From: Mycobacteroides saopaulense
GTDB lineage: Bacteria > Actinomycetota > Actinomycetes > Mycobacteriales > Mycobacteriaceae
DNA: 64,000 nucleotides
Direction of reading: 5' to 3'
NCBI RefSeq assembly: GCF_001456355.1
Contig: NZ_CP010271.1
Span: forward strand, 558,001-622,000
The position numbers and the translations under genes were made by a program. Below the pieces are notes generated by a model. It was not told the DNA's origin. It saw nothing but the letters and a program-made list of their open reading frames with translations, and made no database searches. Below, piece by piece: positions 35,370 to 44,242 of the stretch. Every line of letters begins with the position of its first letter. Position 1 is the stretch's first letter.

Positions 35370-35966
35370 GTGAGCCCCACCCAGGCCGAGCGCCGCGAGT
35401 CGACCATCGCCAGACTGCTCGATTCCGGTATCGACACCATCGCCGAGCTGGGATATTCGCGTGCCTCGGTGCAAAAGATCGCCGGGCGTGCGGGATTGTC
35501 CTATGGGGCACTTTTCCGGCACTTTCCCACCGTCGGAGACTTCATGGCCGAGGTGGCGCGCGAGACCTTGCGCCGCCAGTTGGCGACGGTGCGGGCCCGA
35601 TTCGACGCGGCGGGGGATCGTCTCGCCGAATTCGAGGACGTGATGGTCGTGATGCGCGCTCTGAAGGAAGAGCCCATCAACGCGGTGCTCTACGAGCTCA
35701 TGGTGGCTGCACGCACCGATGAGCAGTTGCGGCAGACGTTGCAGATCGCGGTGGCCGAGTACGGCGCTCAGATGGTTGCGCTGGCGCGGTCGGTGCCGGG
35801 CACCGACCGGCTGTCCGAAGCCGAGCTGATCACGCTGGTCTTCATGATCACCGACATGTTCGACGGGGAGGCGTTGGTCAAGACGCTGCGTCCCTACCCG
35901 GAGCTTGTCGCCGGGCGCGACGAGCTACTTGCCAAGCTCCTGCGGGGATACCGCCCGGATGCCTAG
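35370..35966 (+). CDS. TetR family transcriptional regulator
   Basis: 198 residues from GTG 35370; GTGs at 35337 and 35352 are alternatives, with no decisive ribosome-binding site. Helix-turn-helix: [46 protein letters not shown] (written in two parts: the recognition helix is [11 protein letters not shown]). It is divergent from the deacylase operon with 98 bp between, where GATCAC (35323-35328) and GTGACC (35337-35342) form a weak inverted repeat. Local repressor is the likely role. Confidence 0.85.
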   Translation: MSPTQAERRESTIARLLDSGIDTIAELGYSRASVQKIAGRAGLSYGALFRHFPTVGDFMAEVARETLRRQLATVRARFDAAGDRLAEFEDVMVVMRALKEEPINAVLYELMVAARTDEQLRQTLQIAVAEYGAQMVALARSVPGTDRLSEAELITLVFMITDMFDGEALVKTLRPYPELVAGRDELLAKLLRGYRPDA

Positions 35967-36010
35967 CCTGCCCCGTCGCCGGGGCTGCCCTGACCGATAG
36001 GGTCTGGGGC

Positions 36011-37279
36011 ATGGAGTCCTTGCGTGTCCTCATTATTGGATCCGGTGGCCGTGAGCACGCTTTGGCGATAGCCCTGAAGCGCGACCCCCACGTCGACTAT
36101 CTGGCGATAGCTCCGGGCAATGCGGGAACCGGCGCCGTGGCCGAACAGCACGCGGTCGACATCGGGTCCGGTGCCGAGGTGGTGGCCCTGGCCACCAAGC
36201 TGAATGTGGATCTGGTCGTCATCGGTCCCGAGGTGCCCTTGGTGCTGGGCGTTGGCGACGCGGTCCGCGCTGCGGGTATCGCGTGCTTCGGTCCGTCGGC
36301 CGACGCCGCGCGCATCGAGGGTTCCAAGGCATTCGCCAAAGACGTGATGACTGCGGCCGGGGTGCGCACCGCACGCAGTGAGATTGTCGATAACCCAGCG
36401 CATCTGGATGCTGCGCTGGATAGATTCGCCGGCGAGCCGGCCTGGGTGGTCAAGGATGACGGGCTGGCCGCGGGCAAGGGTGTGGTTGTCACCGACGATC
36501 GTGCCGCCGCGCGTGCCCATGCCGCGAGCCTGCTCGACGACGGACATCCGGTCCTGTTGGAGTCTTTCCTCGACGGGCCCGAGGTCTCGCTGCTGTGCAT
36601 CGTGGACGGCGAGACGGTGGTGCCGCTGTTGCCGGCCCAGGACCACAAGCGGGTGGGCGATGGTGACACCGGCCCGAACACCGGAGGCATGGGCGCCTAC
36701 AGCCCGCTGCCTTGGCTGCCCGAGGCGACCGTCGCCGAGATCGTCGACACCATCGTCAAACCCGTTGCCGCTGAGCTCGTCAAGCGCGGCAGCACCTTCA
36801 CGGGAGTCTTGTACGCGGGGCTGGCCATCACTTCGAACGGGCCCTCCGTCGTCGAATTCAACTGCCGTTTCGGTGATCCCGAGACCCAGGCGGTGCTGGC
36901 TCTGCTGGAGTCGCCGTTGGGGCAACTGTTGAATGCCGCTGCCACCGGGACGCTGCAGGACTTCGGCGCGCTGCGCTGGCAGGACGGCAGCGCCGTCACC
37001 GTGGTGCTGGCTGCGGAGAACTACCCGCTGCGTCCGCGCACCGGCGACGTGATCACCGGCTCCGAGGCCGAGGGCGTGCTGCATGCCGGCACCGCCCGCC
37101 GTGAGGATGGCGCCGTGGTGTCGTCCGGCGGACGTGTGCTGTCCGTCGTCGGTACCGGTGCTGATCTGGAGGCCGCACGTGCCGATGCCTACGCCAAGAT
37201 CGAGGCGATTCGGTTGCCGGGCAGCCACTTCCGTAGCGATATCGGACTGGCCGCCGCCGAGGGGCGCATCAGCATCTAG
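36011..37279 (+). CDS. purD: Phosphoribosylamine-glycine ligase PurD
   Basis: 422 residues from ATG 36011. N-terminal [17 protein letters not shown]-grasp motifs [12 protein letters not shown] and [39 protein letters not shown], and [12 protein letters not shown] for metal binding. Second step of purine biosynthesis: 5-phosphoribosylamine plus glycine to GAR with ATP. It is 44 bp downstream of the TetR gene. Opens the chromosomal block that continues with purB, purC, purSQ and purL. Confidence 0.98.
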   Translation: MESLRVLIIGSGGREHALAIALKRDPHVDYLAIAPGNAGTGAVAEQHAVDIGSGAEVVALATKLNVDLVVIGPEVPLVLGVGDAVRAAGIACFGPSADAARIEGSKAFAKDVMTAAGVRTARSEIVDNPAHLDAALDRFAGEPAWVVKDDGLAAGKGVVVTDDRAAARAHAASLLDDGHPVLLESFLDGPEVSLLCIVDGETVVPLLPAQDHKRVGDGDTGPNTGGMGAYSPLPWLPEATVAEIVDTIVKPVAAELVKRGSTFTGVLYAGLAITSNGPSVVEFNCRFGDPETQAVLALLESPLGQLLNAAATGTLQDFGALRWQDGSAVTVVLAAENYPLRPRTGDVITGSEAEGVLHAGTARREDGAVVSSGGRVLSVVGTGADLEAARADAYAKIEAIRLPGSHFRSDIGLAAAEGRISI

Positions 37280-37297
37280 GGGGATGACGAGGGGGAG

Positions 37298-38098
37298 CTA
37301 CCCAGCCAGAATTGGCGCGATCCAGCCCAGTGCGAGCGGCACCTGCGACAGCCAATACCCGCCCTCGTGCGCGCCCGGACCGAACTCTCCGGCCGGCGGT
37401 GCCGCCAGCTGCTCGGCGAAAACCTTACTGGCGGTGTAGAACCTGTCGTCGTAGCCGGATGACACCCACACCGGCATACTGTTGAGCTGAGGAAGCCCGA
37501 AAACCGTGTTCTGGTCCCAGTTTTCCTCGTTGTCAAAGGCGTCGGCAGTGGCCTCGGGGTAGGACAGCCATATCGAGGGGCTCACGGCGGCGACGGCTGC
37601 CGTGCGGGGCCCGCCGAGACGAGCGGCGTTGAGGAGGGCGCCGTAACCGCCCGCGGACCATCCCATGAAGGCGACGCGAGAAATGTCGAGCCCTTCCTGC
37701 TCCGCGAGCATCGGCAGGAACTCGTCGATGATCATGGCTCCGGGGTCGTCGCCGTTCTCGTGCGGATGCCAGTAGCTGTTGCCGCCGTCGATCGCGGCGA
37801 CGGCGAAGGGCGGGGCCCCCGCCGCCACCAAGTCGCCGAGCATCCGCTCATAGCCCCAGTAGATGGTGCGGTCGGCGTTCTCGTCCCGGCCGTGCAACAT
37901 GATCACCGGTCGTACCGGCCAGTCGACTCCCGGGGGTCTGGCTACCTTCCATCCGGTGGGAACGCCTCCCCGGGCCTGGGAGATGAAGGACCCGCTGGTG
38001 ACATCGGCGGCGGCTCGGGCGGGTGCCGCGAGAGAGGGGAGAAGCGCGGCGCCTGCTCCGAGCGCGGTGCCCAGTTGCAGCAGGCGACGTCGACTCAT
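37298..38098 (-). CDS. Tat-exported esterase (tandem copy 1, downstream)
   Basis: 266 residues from ATG 38098 (MSRRRLLQLG). The twin-arginine signal has SRRRLLQL, then a hydrophobic stretch and an A-x-A site near residue 29. The mature part has VIMLHGRDEN (oxyanion), nucleophile elbow GWSAGGYGALL (G-x-S-x-G), and a His in GAHEGGYWLSQ near the C-terminus. A putative exported esterase of the Rv0774c type (antigen-85-fold esterase relatives). The neighbour at 38203 is a paralogue on the same strand. It converges on purD by 18 bp. Confidence 0.85.
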   Translation of the reverse strand: MSRRRLLQLGTALGAGAALLPSLAAPARAAADVTSGSFISQARGGVPTGWKVARPPGVDWPVRPVIMLHGRDENADRTIYWGYERMLGDLVAAGAPPFAVAAIDGGNSYWHPHENGDDPGAMIIDEFLPMLAEQEGLDISRVAFMGWSAGGYGALLNAARLGGPRTAAVAAVSPSIWLSYPEATADAFDNEENWDQNTVFGLPQLNSMPVWVSSGYDDRFYTASKVFAEQLAAPPAGEFGPGAHEGGYWLSQVPLALGWIAPILAG

Positions 38099-38202
38099 TT
38101 CGGTCACCCGCTCGATAATGCCAGCGGATGGCAAACCCGTCGAGGTTGTTGGCTACCCGTTCATCGGGAACGAGAGCCCTGCCAGCTTCTTGGGCAGCTG
38201 AC

Positions 38203-39021
38203 CTATGCGGTGAGTATCGGTGACATCCATGCCAGTTCCGCGCCGATTTGCGAGCTCCAGAAGGAACCGTCGTGACCGCCGGGGCTGAACCCGCCCGCGG
38301 GAGGCGTCGGAAGCTGGGCGATGAACTGCTTGGTGGCGCTGTAGAACGGATCGCTGTCGCCGCAGTCGATGCGCAACGGGATGGAGTTCAGCGCGGCGAG
38401 CCCCCATACCGAGTTGGCGGCGTAGTCCTCGGCACCGTCGAAGGCGCCCGGGGCGGCCGCACCCGAGGAGGTCCACAGCGCCGGGCTGACGGCGGTGATC
38501 GCGGCGGTGCGGCCCGCGCCCAGACGCGAGCCCAGCAGCATGGCGCCGTACCCGCCCATCGACCATCCCAGGAACGCGACGCGCGAGGTATCCAGTCCCT
38601 GTTCGGCCAGCAGTGGGATGAATTCGCTCAGCACCATGGCGCCGGAATCTTCACCCGAGGCCCGCTTGTGCCAGTAGCCGCCACCGCCGTCGACACTGGC
38701 CAGGGCGAACGGTTTGGCGCCCGCGGCCACCGCCTGCGCCAGCATGTTCTCCACCCCGCCCTCCATCACACCGGCAGCCGTCTGACCCTTGCCGTGCAGC
38801 GCGATGATGGGCCGGATGGGTCCGGTCACGCCTGGTGGCCGGGCGATACGCCATTCGGTGCGGACCCCGCCGCGCGCCGCCGAGACAAACGAACCGGCGG
38901 CGATGGCACCGTCGGCACGGGCCGGGAAAGCCCCGCTTCCGAGCAGTGCGGCGCCGGCACCGGTGGCGGCGCCGAGCTTGAGTAGTGAGCGTCGGGACAG
39001 ATCACGCATGTCGACCATCAT
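38203..39021 (-). CDS. Tat-exported esterase (tandem copy 2, upstream)
   Basis: 272 residues from ATG 39021 (further ATGs at 39018 and 39009 cannot be excluded). Tat motif LSRRSLLKLG, cleavage near ARADG. IIALHGKGQTAAG (oxyanion), GWSMGGYGAML (Ser nucleophile), and GGHDGSFWSSQ with the likely catalytic His. It shares long stretches with the downstream copy (for example ARGGV.T.W..ARPPGV and SRVAFLGWS.GGYGA), so the two arose by tandem duplication. Divergent from the aminotransferase. Confidence 0.86.
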   Translation of the reverse strand: MMVDMRDLSRRSLLKLGAATGAGAALLGSGAFPARADGAIAAGSFVSAARGGVRTEWRIARPPGVTGPIRPIIALHGKGQTAAGVMEGGVENMLAQAVAAGAKPFALASVDGGGGYWHKRASGEDSGAMVLSEFIPLLAEQGLDTSRVAFLGWSMGGYGAMLLGSRLGAGRTAAITAVSPALWTSSGAAAPGAFDGAEDYAANSVWGLAALNSIPLRIDCGDSDPFYSATKQFIAQLPTPPAGGFSPGGHDGSFWSSQIGAELAWMSPILTA

Positions 39022-39049
39022 GCCGGGCGGGTCCGCTACCGTCGCAGCC

Positions 39050-40207
39050 GTGGTAGGTCTCTCGCGTCGATCGGACGTTCCGCCGTTCTACGTCATGGAT
39101 GTGCTGACGGCGGCATCCGCGCGTCAACGTACGCACGGGGACATGATTTCCCTGGCCGCCGGGCAGCCGTCGACGGGTGCGCCCGCGGTGGTCCTCGACG
39201 CGGTGCGGGAGGCGCTCGGCACGCAGGTGCTGGGCTATACCGAAACACTCGGACTGCCCGAACTGCGTGCGGCGATCGCCGAGTACCACCACGAGCGTTC
39301 CGGTATCGAGGTAAGCGCGGACGACGTCGTCGTCACCACGGGGTCCTCGGGCGGATTCACGCTGCTGTTCCTGGCCGCCTTCGATGTGGGGGACACCGTG
39401 GTGATGGCCCGGCCCGGATACCCCGCGTATCGCAATTGTCTTGCTGCACTGGGGTGTCGGGTTGTCGAAATCGACTGCGGGCTCCAGACGCGCTATCAGC
39501 CGACGGTGGCGATGCTGGAGGCTGTTTTGCAGGCAGACGGCCGGGCCCCCGCCGGACTCATCGTGGCCAGCCCTGCCAACCCCACCGGCACCATCATCGA
39601 TGCGACCGAGCTGGAGGCCATCGCGTTGTGGTGCGAGGCCAATGGCACCCTGCTGATCTCCGACGAGATCTACCACGGTTTGTCCTATGGGGACCAAAAG
39701 ACCTCCAGTGCATGGGAATTCAGTCGCGAAGCGGTCGTGATGGGCTCGGTGTCCAAGTATTTCTCGATGACGGGCTGGCGACTGGGCTGGATGCTGGTGC
39801 CGCGCAGGTTCTTGCGTGCCGTCGACCGGTTGTCGTCCAACTTCACGATCTGTCCGCCGGCGGTCTCCCAATACGGCGCGCTGGCGGCGTTCAGCACCGA
39901 GGCGCGCGCCGAGCTCGACGGGCACGTACGCCGGTATGCGGCGAACCGAACACTGCTCATCGACGGCCTCGAGTCCGTGGGTATCACCAAGATCGCCCCG
40001 CCCGACGGCGCGTTCTATGCGTATGCCGATATCGAGCATCTGACCGATAACGCCGAACACTGGTGTGCGGACTTGTTGGCGCGCACGGGGGTAGCGATAG
40101 CGCCCGGTATCGACTTCGACACCGTGCACGGCCACCGCACCATCCGGATGAGCTTCGCGGGAAGTTCGGACGCGATCGAGGAGGCATTACGGAGGCTGGG
40201 GTCATGA
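39050..40207 (+). CDS. PLP-dependent aminotransferase (class I/II)
   Basis: 385 residues from GTG 39050; an ATG at 39008 is in frame but would overlap the divergent esterase start. Fold-type I motifs: ISLAAGQPSTGAP at the N-terminus, ASPANPTGTIID, ISDEIYHGLSY (Asp binding the pyridine N), and GSVSKYFSMTGWRLGW (Lys Schiff base near residue 229). Family of aspartate/alanine/aromatic aminotransferases; amino acid specificity is not readable. The upstream 28-bp gap to the divergent esterase is too small for two ordinary promoters apart. Confidence 0.9.
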   Translation: MVGLSRRSDVPPFYVMDVLTAASARQRTHGDMISLAAGQPSTGAPAVVLDAVREALGTQVLGYTETLGLPELRAAIAEYHHERSGIEVSADDVVVTTGSSGGFTLLFLAAFDVGDTVVMARPGYPAYRNCLAALGCRVVEIDCGLQTRYQPTVAMLEAVLQADGRAPAGLIVASPANPTGTIIDATELEAIALWCEANGTLLISDEIYHGLSYGDQKTSSAWEFSREAVVMGSVSKYFSMTGWRLGWMLVPRRFLRAVDRLSSNFTICPPAVSQYGALAAFSTEARAELDGHVRRYAANRTLLIDGLESVGITKIAPPDGAFYAYADIEHLTDNAEHWCADLLARTGVAIAPGIDFDTVHGHRTIRMSFAGSSDAIEEALRRLGS

Positions 40208-40291
40208 CTGGGCAGGGCTGACGCCAACTGCTTGCATGAGATAGCGCAAAACGCCCGTGGGGACGCGTCGCTGCTGGCAGCATGACATGGC

Positions 40292-40963
40292 GTGACAGTC
40301 AGGCAGCAGACGGAGGTGTTCCCCGACGGGAGCGCCGTGCACCGTCCGCAGGCCACTCCCAAGGGGGAACGGCGGCGGCGGGCGTTGATCAGTGCTGCCG
40401 CTGACCTCTTGCGGGACAATGGTATTGATGCGGTACGGCACCGCGCGGTCGCGCAGCGCGCGGGGCTGCCTCTGGCATCGACCACCTACTATTTCTCCTC
40501 GCTGGAGGACCTCATCGCGCGCGCCGTCGAGCATGCGGGCACCCATGAGCTGGAACAGATCCAGGAACGGCTGTCGTTGGTGCAGTACCGGCGCCGCGGG
40601 GCCGCGGCCACCGCAGAGGCCGTCGTGGACCTGCTGTTCGGTACGCCGGACTTCGGCGGCGGGGAACAGCTGGTCTCGCGATACGAGCGTGAACTGGCCT
40701 GTAGCCGCCACCCAGAACTGCGCGAGGTGCAGCAGCGGCTGCGCGAACAACGCGACGACGCCGTGGCCCAGGTGGTGCGCCGGTCTGGTCGGTCTATCGA
40801 CAACGACCATGTCGCGGTGCTGATTTCGACGGTCGACGGGGCGATGGTGGGAGCGCTCACCGAGGCCGCGACCAGTCCGCAGGCAACGGCGACGGCCATG
40901 TTGGTGGACGTCATCGACGTGCTTGCTCCCCTGGAAGCAGAGCAGCTGGCGGAGTCGATTTAG
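40292..40963 (+). CDS. TetR family regulator (Rv0775-like position)
   Basis: 223 residues from GTG 40292. Helix-turn-helix: RRRALISAAADLLRDNGIDAVRHRAVAQRAGLPLASTTYYFSSLEDLI (given in two pieces around residues 26-73; the recognition part is LPLASTTYYFSSLEDLI). It is between the aminotransferase and purB as a TetR gene is in M. tuberculosis. Possible targets are the flanking genes, but no operator is evident. Not a purine repressor by family. Confidence 0.9.
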   Translation: MTVRQQTEVFPDGSAVHRPQATPKGERRRRALISAAADLLRDNGIDAVRHRAVAQRAGLPLASTTYYFSSLEDLIARAVEHAGTHELEQIQERLSLVQYRRRGAAATAEAVVDLLFGTPDFGGGEQLVSRYERELACSRHPELREVQQRLREQRDDAVAQVVRRSGRSIDNDHVAVLISTVDGAMVGALTEAATSPQATATAMLVDVIDVLAPLEAEQLAESI

Positions 40964-41016
40964 GCCGATGAGCCTGTTGGGCGAAGAGTGTTTATCCGCC
41001 CCCATAGACTCTAGTC

Positions 41017-42435
41017 GTGCAAATCCCTAACGTTCTGGCATCTCGGTACGCGAGCGGCACCATGGCTGCGCTGTGGTCACCGCAGTCAAAGGTGGTGCTG
41101 GAGCGCCAGTTGTGGATCGCGGTGCTGCGTGCGCAACGCGATCTGGGCATCGATGTTCCCGACGGTGTCATCGAGGACTACGAGCGTGTGGTCGAGAACG
41201 TCGACCTGGATTCGATCGCGGCCCGCGAGCGTGTCACCCGTCACGATGTGAAAGCCCGCATCGAGGAGTTCAACGCGCTGGCCGGGCATGAGCAGATCCA
41301 CAAGGGCATGACCAGCCGCGATCTCACCGAGAACGTGGAGCAGCTGCAGATCCGCCGTTCGCTGGAGTACGTGCACGCCCATGGTGTCGCGGTGGCGGCG
41401 CGGCTTGCCCGTCATGCCGTCGAGTACCGGGACGTGGTGATGGCCGGGCGCAGTCACAACGTGGCCGCGCAGGCAACCACACTGGGTAAGCGGTTCGCCT
41501 CGGCGGCCGATGAGACGCTGATCGCGTTGACCCGGCTGCGGGAGCTCCTCGATCGCTACCCGCTGCGCGGGATCAAGGGCCCGATGGGCACCGGGCAGGA
41601 CATGCTGGATCTGCTGGACGGGGATACCGCGAAGCTGGCCGAGTTGGAGGAGCGTGTTGCGGGCTTCCTCGGCTTTTCCACGACCCTGACCAGCGTCGGC
41701 CAGGTGTACCCGCGCTCGCTGGACCACGATGTGGTGTCGGCGCTGGTGCAGCTCGGCGCCGGTCCGTCCTCGCTGGCGCACACCATCCGGCTGATGGCCG
41801 GGCACGAGCTGGTCACCGAGGGCTTCGCACCCGGGCAGGTGGGCAGCTCGGCGATGCCGCACAAGATGAACACCCGCAGCTGCGAACGCGTCAACGGTCT
41901 GCAGGTGATCCTGCGCGGATACGGTTCCATGGCTGCGGAACTGGCTGGCGCGCAATGGAACGAAGGCGATGTGTTCTGTTCGGTGGTGCGCCGTGTGGCG
42001 CTGCCCGACGCCTTCTTCGCCATCGACGGGATGATCGAGACCTTTCTGACTGTGCTCGACGAGTTCGGTGCGTATCCGGCGGTGATCGACCGTGAGCTGC
42101 GCCGTTACCTGCCGTTCCTGGCGACCACCAAGGTGCTGATGGCGGCGGTGCGTGCCGGAGTCGGCCGCGAGGAAGCCCACGAGGTCATCAAGGAGCACGC
42201 CGTCGCGACGGCGCTCGCCATGCGTGAAAAGGGTGCGGAGCCAAATCTTTTGGGTCTGCTGGCCGACGATCCGCGGCTGCCGTTGGACACCGATGCCTTG
42301 GAGGCCGCGCTCGCCGACCGGGCCTCCTTCACCGGAGCTGCCGCCGATCAGGTGGATCGGGTGGTCGCCGCGGTCTCCGAACTCGTCGATGCCTACCCTG
42401 AAGCCGCTGCGTACAACCCGGGTGCGATTCTGTAA
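41017..42435 (+). CDS. purB: Adenylosuccinate lyase PurB
   Basis: 472 residues from GTG 41017. Fumarase/aspartase-superfamily signature GSSAMPHKMNTRSCE (catalytic Ser, loop), plus KGMTSRDLTENVEQ and AGRSHNVAAQATTLGKR (His general acid region). It catalyses the two lyase steps: SAICAR to AICAR and adenylosuccinate to AMP. It is 53 bp after the TetR gene and 3 bp before the CYP remnant; in M. tuberculosis a P450 gene (cyp126) follows purB. Confidence 0.98.
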   Translation: MQIPNVLASRYASGTMAALWSPQSKVVLERQLWIAVLRAQRDLGIDVPDGVIEDYERVVENVDLDSIAARERVTRHDVKARIEEFNALAGHEQIHKGMTSRDLTENVEQLQIRRSLEYVHAHGVAVAARLARHAVEYRDVVMAGRSHNVAAQATTLGKRFASAADETLIALTRLRELLDRYPLRGIKGPMGTGQDMLDLLDGDTAKLAELEERVAGFLGFSTTLTSVGQVYPRSLDHDVVSALVQLGAGPSSLAHTIRLMAGHELVTEGFAPGQVGSSAMPHKMNTRSCERVNGLQVILRGYGSMAAELAGAQWNEGDVFCSVVRRVALPDAFFAIDGMIETFLTVLDEFGAYPAVIDRELRRYLPFLATTKVLMAAVRAGVGREEAHEVIKEHAVATALAMREKGAEPNLLGLLADDPRLPLDTDALEAALADRASFTGAAADQVDRVVAAVSELVDAYPEAAAYNPGAIL

Positions 42436-42438
42436 ACC

Positions 42439-42735
42439 ATGGGCCTCGATGGGGTGGACCTGACCGACCTGGACAACTTCGCCGGCGGGTTCCCTCACGG
42501 CCTGTTCGCGCTACATCGGCGCGAGGCGCCGGTGTACTGGTACGAGCCCACCGAGAACACCCCCGACAACGAGGGCTTCTGGTCGGTGGCCACCTATGCG
42601 GAAACCCTTGAGGTGCTGCGTGATCCGGTGACCTATTCGTCACATGGTCCTCACGGCGAGATGACGTCTATGCGGGCGTTTAGGTGGAACCGCCGGCCTG
42701 AGTGTCATCTCGGCGCCAGGTGCGCGGCGCGCTGA
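42439..42735 (+). pseudogene. Truncated cytochrome P450 (CYP126-like) remnant
   Basis: An open frame of 98 codons starts 3 bp after purB. Residues 5-68 ([21 protein letters not shown], then [14 protein letters not shown] and [14 protein letters not shown]) match the recalled N-terminus of mycobacterial CYP126, the gene that lies between purB and Rv0779c/purC in M. tuberculosis. After about nt 42642 the reading diverges and ends at 42735, without I-helix, ExxR or heme-Cys motifs (a full protein is about 410 residues). The 3' part overlaps the end of the minus-strand gene at 42680. The rest of the P450 seems deleted. Confidence 0.8.
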
Positions 42736-43330
42736 TGCCCGAGGCTTTCAATTCGATGGCGGCCAGGCCGCGTATCGCGGGGATGTTCTGTGAGCGCCAC
42801 GCCGCGACCGGATCCGGGGTGACCACCGCCAGCTTCTTCAATGGTCGGTTGGCTAGCGCCCGCAGCGCCAACAGCTGCTCACCGGCGGGCGTGGCCGCCA
42901 GCTGTACCGCCACCAGCTTGCGGCGAAAGAACCTGATCCGCAAAAAGATCCAGGGGCCCGCGAATGCCAGGATAGGCGGTGCGGCGACGGCAATCGCCAA
43001 CACGATCGCCAGCCAGGTCGCGGTGGTGTCCAGGTTGTGGCCGGCGCCGGCCAGATCGGCGGCCGCCTCGCTGGCGGCGCGCAGCGGTCCACCCACCTTG
43101 TCGCCCACCAACGGAATCCTGTGCGCGCTGTCGCCGGCGGAGTTCAGATTGTCCGAAATACCGTCGGCGCCGTCCTTCACCTGACGGCCAACCTCGGCGA
43201 TCGTGGCCACCGCCGCGTGCACAGCAAGTCCGACGAACACCCAGATCGTGGTCCAGATCGCGACCGCTACGTCGCTGAACAACTGACCGAGCAACCGTCC
43301 CGGTCGGGTCGAGTAGGGCAGGAATCGCAT
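42680..43330 (-). CDS. Membrane protein, Rv0779c-like (unknown function)
   Basis: 216 residues from ATG 43330 ([17 protein letters not shown]); the longer frame to 43555 is antisense to purC. Two hydrophobic segments: [24 protein letters not shown] (about 18-41) and [25 protein letters not shown] (about 107-131). Between them are [23 protein letters not shown] mycobacterial conserved membrane protein of the purB-purC interval. It is divergent from purC (18 bp), and its 3' end runs into the CYP remnant. Confidence 0.85.
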   Translation of the reverse strand: MRFLPYSTRPGRLLGQLFSDVAVAIWTTIWVFVGLAVHAAVATIAEVGRQVKDGADGISDNLNSAGDSAHRIPLVGDKVGGPLRAASEAAADLAGAGHNLDTTATWLAIVLAIAVAAPPILAFAGPWIFLRIRFFRRKLVAVQLAATPAGEQLLALRALANRPLKKLAVVTPDPVAAWRSQNIPAIRGLAAIELKASGISAPRTWRRDDTQAGGST

Positions 43331-43348
43331 GAATCGTAGGATGGCACG

Positions 43349-44242
43349 ATGCGTCCTTCGCTGTCCGATTACCAGCATGTGGCCAGCGGAAAGGTCCGTG
43401 AGCTGTACCGAGTCGACGACGAGCACCTGTTGTTCGTCGCCACCGACCGAATTTCCGCATTCGATTTCGTGCTCGATACGCCGATACCTGACAAGGGGCG
43501 CATCCTCACCGCGATGAGTGTGTTCTTCTTCGGGCTGTTGACCGTGCCGAATCATCTGGCCGGCCCGCCCGACGACCCGCGCATTCCCGACGAGGTATTG
43601 GGTAGGGCGCTGCTCGTGCGGCGGCTCGACATGCTTCCCGTCGAGTGTGTGGCGCGTGGATACCTCACCGGATCAGGACTGCTGGATTACCAGCGCACCG
43701 GTGCGGTGTGCGGCCATGTGCTGCCGCAGGGGCTCGGCGAGGCCAGCCGTCTGGATCCGCCGTTGTTCACCCCGGCCACCAAGGCCGAGATCGGTGAGCA
43801 CGATATGAACGTGGACTTCGCGGCGGTGGTGGATCTGGTGGGCGGCGTGCGTGCCAACCAGCTGCGCGACGAGACCATCAAGATCTACACCCGGGCAGCG
43901 GCCCACGCGCTGCACAAGGGAATCATTCTGGCCGACACCAAGTTCGAATTCGGTGTCGACATCGAGGGCACCCTGGTGCTGGCCGACGAGGTGTTCACCC
44001 CTGACTCTTCCCGCTACTGGGATGCCGCCAACTATCAGGCCGGTGTGGTGCAGGACAGCTTCGACAAGCAGTTCGTGCGCAATTGGCTCACCGGGCCGGA
44101 ATCGGGATGGGATCGTGCGTCGGATACTCCGCCGCCGCCCTTGCCCGATGCGGTGGCGGTTGCCACTCGCGAACGTTATATCGAGGCATATGAACGTATT
44201 TCGGGGCTGAGCTTCGCCGATTGGATCGGCCCGTCGGCGTGA
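43349..44242 (+). CDS. purC: Phosphoribosylaminoimidazole-succinocarboxamide synthase PurC
   Basis: 297 residues from ATG 43349. SAICAR synthetase motifs: [11 protein letters not shown] at the N-terminus, [44 protein letters not shown] and [18 protein letters not shown]-dependent condensation of CAIR with aspartate in purine synthesis. The stop overlaps the oligopeptidase start by 4 bp, suggesting cotranscription. Confidence 0.98.
   Translation: MRPSLSDYQHVASGKVRELYRVDDEHLLFVATDRISAFDFVLDTPIPDKGRILTAMSVFFFGLLTVPNHLAGPPDDPRIPDEVLGRALLVRRLDMLPVECVARGYLTGSGLLDYQRTGAVCGHVLPQGLGEASRLDPPLFTPATKAEIGEHDMNVDFAAVVDLVGGVRANQLRDETIKIYTRAAAHALHKGIILADTKFEFGVDIEGTLVLADEVFTPDSSRYWDAANYQAGVVQDSFDKQFVRNWLTGPESGWDRASDTPPPPLPDAVAVATRERYIEAYERISGLSFADWIGPSA

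Noticed and set aside
35963..37228. 421-codon open frame antisense to purD
   Set aside because: Mirror of the GC-rich third positions of purD; no recognised domain and no ribosome-binding site.
43349..43555. Longer N-terminus of the Rv0779c-like gene (to 43555)
   Set aside because: That stretch is antisense to the conserved start of purC; ATG 43330 is the sensible start.
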